This document shows, one piece after another, positions 57,914 to 64,000 of a stretch of 64,000 nt of DNA. Under the pieces are notes generated by a model that worked only from the letters and a program-made list of their open reading frames with translations, had not been told where the DNA came from and made no database searches. Numbering within the stretch: the stretch's first letter is position 1; each line of letters opens with the position of its first letter. The translations under genes were made by a program, and so were the position numbers. This DNA comes from Oryza sativa Japonica Group (Eukaryota > Streptophyta > Magnoliopsida > Poales > Poaceae): NCBI RefSeq assembly GCF_034140825.1, contig NC_089043.1, positions 26,735,501 to 26,799,500 of the forward strand, written 5' to 3'.

Positions 57914-60507
57914 ATGCAAAGGCAGGCAGGAGGATTCATTTCCATGGCGTGGTCAATGCCACCGCTGGCTTTGTTCGCCGCCGTGCTGGCGCTGCAGCAA
58001 GCTATCGCCGCCGCCGCGGCGGCCGGAGACTGCCCGACCACCTGCGGCGACGTGGCCGTGCCGTTCCCGTTCGGCATCGGCGCCGGCTGCTACCACTTGC
58101 CCGGGTTCAACCTCACCTGCGACCGGAGCAGCGACCCGCCGCGGCTGCTCCTCGGCGACGCCGCCGCGTTCCAGGTGCTCAACGTCTCCATCGTCAACGC
58201 CACGGTGCGCGCCGCCCGCGTCGGCGGCATAAACATCACCTACGGCGGCGGGAACACGTCGTCGGCCGACGAGGGACGCGGCGCTTGGCGGGGGCTCGGC
58301 GACGGCGGGCCGTTCGCGCTGTCCGAGGATCGCAACGAGCTCGTCGTCGTCTGGGGGTGCGACGTCGTGGCGCTGCTCACCGACGGCGGGGGGAGCGGCA
58401 ACAGCAGCAACGTCACCATCAGCGGCTGCGCCTCCTTCTGCCCCGGCACCGACGCCGGCGGCCAAGCGATCGCCGCCCCAGCGGGTTCCACGATGTCGCT
58501 GACCGAGGACAGGCGGTGCACCGGCGTCGGCTGCTGCCAGATGCCCATCAGCGTCGGCCGCGACTCCTACCAAGTGCGTCTCCGCCGGCTCAACCCGAGC
58601 CCGCCCCAGCCGCCGCCGCCGCAGGGCGCCGGCGACCCGACGGTGGTGCTCATCGCGGAGCAAGGGTGGGTCGCCGAGGCCTCTAGGTCCACCCGAGGCT
58701 ACCCGCTCCCGGTCACCTTCGACGAGACGGCGGTGCCCGTGTTGCTGGGGTGGATGATCGCGTCGACCCGCGTCGGCGCCGACGGCGAGGTGCCGGTGAA
58801 CTCGACGTGCCCCGCCGACGCCGCGCGCAGCGCCTGCAAGAGCAGCCACAGCTCGTGCCGCAACGTCTCCAGCTCCGCGCGCGCCGGCTACGTCTGCGAC
58901 TGCGACGCCGGCTTCCATGGCAACCCCTACCTCGCCACCGGATGCCAAGGTAAAATTACATACAGAATTCGATTCTTTTTCTTGTGAATTCGAGCTAATT
59001 TGTGTCGATTTGGGCGATTTGCGAAGACATCAACGAGTGCGAGCGTGCAGAGGAGCACGGTTGCTTCGGCGAGTGCATCAACACGGCCGGATCGTTCCTG
59101 TGCCGGTGCCCTGCAGGAATGCAAGGCAACTACACCCAACGCAATGGATGTTTCAGACCTCCTCTTCCTGCTCGTTCTTCTACAGGTGAGCAATCACACA
59201 TTCACACAATACTTAATCACAGCTGCAACTTGATTGGTGAAAGAAAAGTTTACAGTAATACTATCTCTGCTCTTACATTCTTGTCATCTTCAGGTTTAAG
59301 CATCGGTGTGGGTGTCAGTAGTGCTGCAAGCCTTATACTTATAGTGATCATGGCGATCTTCATCATCCGCAAGCAGAAACGCAGGAGGGCCAAGAAGATT
59401 AGGCAGAAGTACTTCAAGCAGAATCGTGGGCAGCTACTGCAGCAACTGGTAGCTCAGAGGGCTGACATTGCAGAGAGGATGATCATACCGTTGGGTGAGC
59501 TCAAGAAGGCAACAAACAACTTTGATAGAGCTCGTGAGCTCGGCGGCGGCGGCCATGGCACCGTGTACAAGGGGATCTTGTCCGATCTCCATGTCGTCGC
59601 CATCAAGAAATCAAAGATTGCAGTTCAAAGGGAGATCGATGAGTTCATAAACGAGGTTGCCATTCTCTCGCAGATAAACCATAGGAACGTGGTGAAGCTT
59701 TTCGGATGTTGCCTCGAGACAGAAGTGCCATTGCTTGTCTATGAGTTCGTTTCCAATGGAACCCTTTACAGCCATCTCCATGTCAGTGGACCAAGATCAC
59801 TACCATGGAGTGACAGATTGAGGATTGCAACTGAGACAGCCAAAGCTATTGCCTATCTGCACTCATCAGTTTCAATCCCAATAATCCACAGAGATATCAA
59901 GTCCACTAATATACTCCTCGATGACACTCTGACCTCCAAGGTGTCAGACTTTGGAGCTTCAAGATGTATCCCGGTTGATCAAACAGGGGTAACAACAAAG
60001 GTTCAGGGAACCTTAGGATACATGGATCCGGCATACTATTACACTCAGAGGCTTACAGAAAAGAGCGACGTGTACAGCTTCGGGGTCATTCTTGTAGAGC
60101 TTCTCACAAGGAAGAAGCCATTTTCTCACCTGACACCTGAGGGTGAAGGTCTGGTTGCACATTTTGTCACTTCATTTACAGAAGGCAATCTAGTTGGAGT
60201 GTTAGACCTGCAAATCATGGAGGAGGCAGACATGAAAGTTGTCGAAGTAGTAGCTACGCTAGCTGTGACATGTGTAAATCTGAGAGGAGAGGACCGGCCT
60301 ACCATGAGACAGGTTGAGATGGCACTTGAAGGCATTCAGGCATCCAGGGAAAATGTTTCAGGTAATCTTTCTGCAGAGAAGCTTGGAGAGAGCAATAATG
60401 TCGCGAGGGATTTCATGCCAAGCCAAGAAGGAAGAAGCATGACAGAAGGGACTAGGCAATATAGTTTGGAAGAAGAGTTCTTGTTGTCTTCAAGGTACCC
60501 TCGGTAG
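57914..60507 (+). CDS. WAK-f: wall-associated receptor kinase, divergent member, complete
   Basis: Exons 57914-58949, 59027-59185 and 59294-60507, 802 residues. The start could also be the in-frame Met at 57944 (MAWSMPPLALFAAVLALQQA), which begins a better signal peptide. Exon 1: GUB_WAK_bind (CPTTCGDVAVPFPFGIGAGC), cysteine-rich part (ISGCASFCPG, GCCQMPIS), a Pro-rich insert (PSPPQPPPPQG) and an EGF-like end. Exon 2: EGF_CA (DINECERAEEHGCFGEC). Exon 3: membrane segment (LILIVIMAIFII), KKIRQKYFKQNRGQLLQQLV, kinase with [26 protein letters not shown], and the tail LLSSRYPR. The kinase is clearly less similar to WAK-a to WAK-e than they are to one another. The second intron is 108 bp and has no stop in frame, so its retention would add 36 residues before the membrane segment. 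Confidence 0.93.
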
Positions 60508-60988
60508 TTTTCTGGTCATCTGTGTTCATGTAAAGCTGATTTCAGTTTCATTTTTCCCCAAGGAGTTTATGTGTTCTTTAAAGAATTGAAAATTACCCTC
60601 ATTCGAGTTAAAAACAATGGGCCATGACATGCTTCTTACCAATCGGTAGCCTTGCCATTTACCCTTTATTATTGGGCTGTATTTCTGGAGTTTAATATTG
60701 GGTCTATTTTGTACTGACGACATGGCCCTCTACCTGCCAGAAAATTCAGCTAGCAGACAAAAAAAATCATTGGATGCAGCAAGCTGAATGCTAAGTCCAC
60801 TGAAGAAATTTCTATCCTTTGTATATAAATTTATTTCCAATTGTAATAAACAATCATGTGATTCGCGAGTTTTACACGTAATATTAACAGCGTAGTGTGT
60901 GTAGGTGCATCGTGCACGCGATGAACACCATCCCAAATTTCCTAAGTTTGACTAATTTGAAAGCTACTAACTTAGAAAAATGTAGAGA
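60508..60988. other. Spacer between WAK-f and the protease gene (tail-to-tail)
   Basis: Two 3' flanks meeting; no gene or repeat identified. Confidence 0.4.
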
Positions 60989-62643
60989 TCACATGAGCGG
61001 GAATGACGGCCGGATGGCGATGCCGCAGAGCCCCTCCGGCTTGCCGGCGACGTCCTTCTTCATCTTGATGTATCCCTGGTCGCCCCAGTTCTTCCCCCAC
61101 GAGTTCTTGATGATCCAGTACTTGTCGCCGCCGGCGGCGCCGCCGTCCGCCGCCGCCTCCTCCTGGCCGTAGCCGACGACGGTGACGCCGTGGTTGAGCC
61201 GCGTCCCGCACGGCCCGTCGTACACGCCCTTCCTGTAGTGCTGGAAGTTGTCGCCGCCGGCCTCGATGGACACGGCCACGGGCTGCGCCGCCGCGGCGTT
61301 CGCCAGCGACGCCTCGCTCCGGGTGGCCACGCGGCGGAGCCCGGCGATGGTGGCGGCGTGGTGGCCCAGCTTGGCGCGGTCGCAGGCGGCGGAGGCGGCG
61401 GCCGTGTAGGGGTAGTCGTCGCGGGTGGTGATGCCGCCGTTGGCGGTGATCCACTCCAGCGCCCGGTAGCTGACGCCGCCGTCGCAGCCGCTGTCGAGCG
61501 TGTCGCAGTCGACCAGCTCCTGCTCCGACAGTGACACCAGCTTCCCCTTCTTGATCTTCTGTATCCCCTCCACCACCGCCACCGTCGAGAACGCCCAGCA
61601 CGATCCTTTTAATACAGACACAGTAATATAGCTAATTAATTACTTCACTAAACACAGTAGAATAATAATATTACTAATAAGAAATGAAATAGTTTCTTTA
61701 CAAACATGGTGCAAACGCAGGCGAAGGATACGAATAGTTAGTAATACAATATATATGATGCTGTTAACTTTTAAATATGAAATCATATTCATCTTATTAA
61801 AAAATCATGTAAGTATTATTTATTTCACGTTACTTATTTTATTATTAGAAGTAATTTTAATATGACTTATATTTTTCATTTTTATATGCTAGATTCGAAT
61901 TAAACGAAAATTAAACTTTATTGAAAAACAGAGAGAAAGGGAGTATTATTATTATGCATTTGGGTCGCATAATGAAAGAGACAGGGGGCACATGTGGTTA
62001 GTAGCGAGCCATGTGTTTACAGAGAGGTCACAAATAATTGAGAGTTTATTATTATCTAAAAAATGAAATAATTGAGAGGTTGACGTGTTAGCTAGCTGGA
62101 GTAGTGCGTACCACATCGCCCTTGGTCCTTCACCTCCGTCACGGCGCCGCTCGCCCGCCAGTCAACGCTCGCCGGCGCGCCGGCGGACTCGTTGAAGTAC
62201 ACCTCCGGCTGCAGGTTGTGTTCGTCCACCGGCCCGGCGCGCGTGGTGATGATCGTCGTCGCCGCGTCGTCGTCGTCGCCGTCTGACGACCGCAGCGGCG
62301 GCGGCGCGGTGTACATGGCGATGAACTCGTCGTTGGTGAGGTCGGTGTAGGCCGTCTCGCCGAGCTCGTACGCGAGCCCCGCCGCCGCGTTCGTCGCCTC
62401 GATGTACCGCACGTTGCGCGCGTACACCCGGAGCCGGCGGCGCTCCTCCCCCGCCGTGGCGTACGACCGGTTGTACTCCGCCTTCCACCGCCGGAACCTC
62501 TCCACCATCGTCGTCGTCGTCGCCGGTTCGCCCTCGGTGACGCGGCGGGCCGTCGCCGGCGACGAGCAACCGAGGAAGAAGACGGCTAATATGAGCAGTA
62601 GGCATGGGAGAGATCGTTTGGAACAGAAGGATGCGGCCGCCAT
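60989..62643 (-). CDS. Papain-like cysteine protease (C1A) with I29 prodomain
   Basis: Exon 1 62643-62112 and exon 2 61605-60989 on the minus strand, 382 residues. It has a signal peptide (MAAASFCSKRSLPCLLLILA.. to about 32), an I29 inhibitor prodomain with an ERFNIN-like pattern (EERRRLRVYARNVRYIEATN, about 66-85) and the mature enzyme from about ASVDWRASGAVTEVKDQG. The intron splits the active site motif: ..GRCG / SCWAFS. Catalytic Cys (SCWAFS), His (LNHGVTVVGYG) and Asn (NSWGKNWG) are present, as is the GCDGG disulphide region. No granulin domain or KDEL. The family is secreted or vacuolar and acts in senescence, remobilisation or defence; the exact subgroup is unclear. The 506-bp intron contains a worn MITE-like AT-rich segment. 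Confidence 0.93.
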
Positions 62644-62679
62644 GATCGACTGGCAGGAGGCAGCTCGTGAGGAAGAGGA

Positions 62680-63125
62680 GGAGACGAGCGTGTTTAATCA
62701 CTAGGACTAGTCAATTAAGGAAGGGATAAGATAATAAGACCAGCTACTAATAACTAAGAGGATTTTTTTTTTGTTGTCTGCATAGCATTAGCCTGCAAAT
62801 GATTGGAGGGAATGAAGAACAAATCACACACACAACCAAAAACTAAATAGATAGTGGTGACGTCGTAGTCTATGAAAAGATAAGAAAATTTCTAGGAGGA
62901 AATCGACAGGATATGCATCTCCCCTGCCTTTTTTGCATTATATATGCTCGTGTGTTTAATCACAAGGGTAAGATCATAGGACGAACCGCTAATAATAATT
63001 AAGAGGATTTTAATGTACTCTTCTTTCTTTCTTTCTCTTGATGCATAGTAGCCTGCTTGTGATTGGATTGGAGGGAATTAGTGAACTAAGTCAAACACAA
63101 CCAATTGCTAGTCGTGTGTTGAGAA
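62680..63125 (-). promoter_or_regulatory. Duplicated 5' flank of the protease gene
   Basis: A segment at about 62686-62860 (GTGTTTAATCAC.., AACTAAGAGGATTTT, GCATAG..AGCCTGC, GATTGGAGGGAAT) recurs at about 62953-63115 with the same words in order, offset about 262 bp. The first copy includes the presumed transcription start. The two copies differ at many sites, so the duplication is not recent. Confidence 0.65.
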
Positions 63126-63306
63126 ATATTGGAAAATAGGCAAAGAAAAAAAAAGAAAAATAAACAATTGGTTGTGTCTGAGGGGAATTTGAGGGAATTA
63201 ATGTTGCATTTCTATTTAGAGACTTCTCAAATACTACTTCTTCTGTTTCATGTTATTGTAAGACGTTCTATGATTTGAATTCACATATCTATTTCATATA
63301 GGAAAA

Positions 63307-63441
63307 ATATGTAGTGCAAGCCACATATGTAGTGGAAACTTAATTAGAAACTCATAGTGACGTGGACGAATCTCGGACGTTCATTTCTCGATCCAACGGT
63401 AGTTTTTAAGTTTCCACTACATATATGGTTTGCATTACATA
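63307..63441. mobile_element. Small foldback MITE
   Basis: ATGTAGTGCAAGCCACATAT-GTAGTGGAAACTT and AAGTTTCCACTAC-ATATATGGTTTGCATTACAT are inverted copies about 33 bp long, with a 70-bp centre. Confidence 0.75.
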
Positions 63442-63537
63442 TTATATGTGTCCAAATTCAGATTTGGAACCATCGGATCATTTCAAGATAAAATCACAAT
63501 TACATTTCAAAGTAGGAACAAGAACACAATTGGCTCA

Positions 63538-63778
63538 TACTCCCTCCGTCCCACAATATAAGGGATTTTCAGTTTTTGCTTGCAACGTTTGACCACTCGT
63601 CTTATTCAATTTTTTTTTGCAAATACAAAAAACGAAAAGTTGTGCTTAAAGTACTGTAGATAATAAAGTAAGTCACAAATAAAATAATTAATAATTTCAA
63701 AAAATTTTGAATAAGACGAGTGGTGAAACGTTGCAAGCAAAAACTCAAAATCCCTTATATTATAGGACGGAGGGAGTA
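63538..63778. mobile_element. Stowaway-type MITE with TA target duplication
   Basis: Element 63540-63776: CTCCCTCCGTCCCACAATAT / ATATTATAGGACGGAGGGAG, inner words CTTGCAACGTTTGACCACTC / GAGTGGTGAAACGTTGCAAG, and TA on both sides. Arms extend about 80 bp with few mismatches, so the element is young. Confidence 0.9.
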
Positions 63779-64000
63779 TTATACAGGCGGGAATGGGATG
63801 CATCGTAGATAGGCGATGCATGAGCAATGAATCAACCAATACCGTTAATTAAGCTTATTCATGAATGTAGGCACGCAGTAAAACGCGTGCACGACAACAA
63901 ACGAACAGAAAATGAAAATTAAACCAAACATGAATGGAGTAGTATAGCAACAAGCATAGCCGCATACTCACTCGCGCACAGCAGAGGATAGTAAGCCAAG
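63779..64000. other. Right edge, nothing recognised
   Basis: About 220 bp of ordinary intergenic DNA. Confidence 0.4.

Overview
The window is nuclear DNA of a grass, almost certainly rice (Oryza). Evidence: GC-rich first exons beside AT-rich introns, plant splice signals (GT/AG), dense Stowaway- and Tourist-type MITEs (ends CTCCCTCCGT, TA or TAA target duplications), Mutator-like elements, a rice-type Helitron, and the gene families present (wall-associated kinases, DUF1618, F-box/LRR, MULE-borne plant mobile domain). The combination of a SUF4-like gene next to a WAK cluster fits, from memory, the WAK cluster on rice chromosome 9; this placement is an inference.

Layout. 0-0.9 kb: first exon and promoter of a SUF4-like zinc-finger gene (minus). 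1.4-27.6 kb: tandem array of five wall-associated receptor kinase (WAK) genes on the plus strand (here WAK-a to WAK-e) plus one orphan WAK signal-peptide fragment. WAK-b, WAK-c and WAK-d look whole; WAK-a has a nonsense codon inside the kinase domain; WAK-e lacks the DFG aspartate and has a nonsense codon near its end. The array is interrupted by a 3.9-kb solo LTR (6414-10288), MITEs and LTR scraps. 28.0-29.5 kb: a DUF1618 gene (minus) with an internal stop. 30-35 kb: a nest of transposons (Helitron inside a MITE, hAT MITE inside a foldback element, a 1.6-kb MULE). 35.2-37.1 kb: an unrecognised gene with three internal repeats and a C7 frameshift. 38.8-41.3 kb: a non-autonomous LTR element. 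41.4-42.4 kb: a small Pack-MULE holding a broken HD-Zip II homeobox fragment. 42.5-50.5 kb: a complete 7.94-kb MULE with a perfect 9-bp target duplication, an intact MURA-type transposase and a plant-mobile-domain (PMD) gene. 50.6-54.6 kb: an F-box/LRR gene, whose start codon lies 94 bp from the MULE insertion. 55.5-57.4 kb: LINE remnants split by a segment carrying an orphan F-box first exon. 57.9-60.5 kb: a sixth, more divergent WAK (WAK-f). 61.0-62.6 kb: a papain-like cysteine protease (minus). The rest is MITEs.

How it works together. The host genes form no operon-like pathway; the common theme is a WAK array under birth-and-death evolution: near-identical kinase exons, diverging ectodomains, intron presence/absence, a chimeric copy and fresh nonsense codons. 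WAKs are plasma-membrane kinases that bind pectin fragments and act in growth and defence. The most striking non-host unit is the MULE that couples a transposase to a PMD gene, a domain whose host versions (MAIN/MAIL1) act in transposon silencing.
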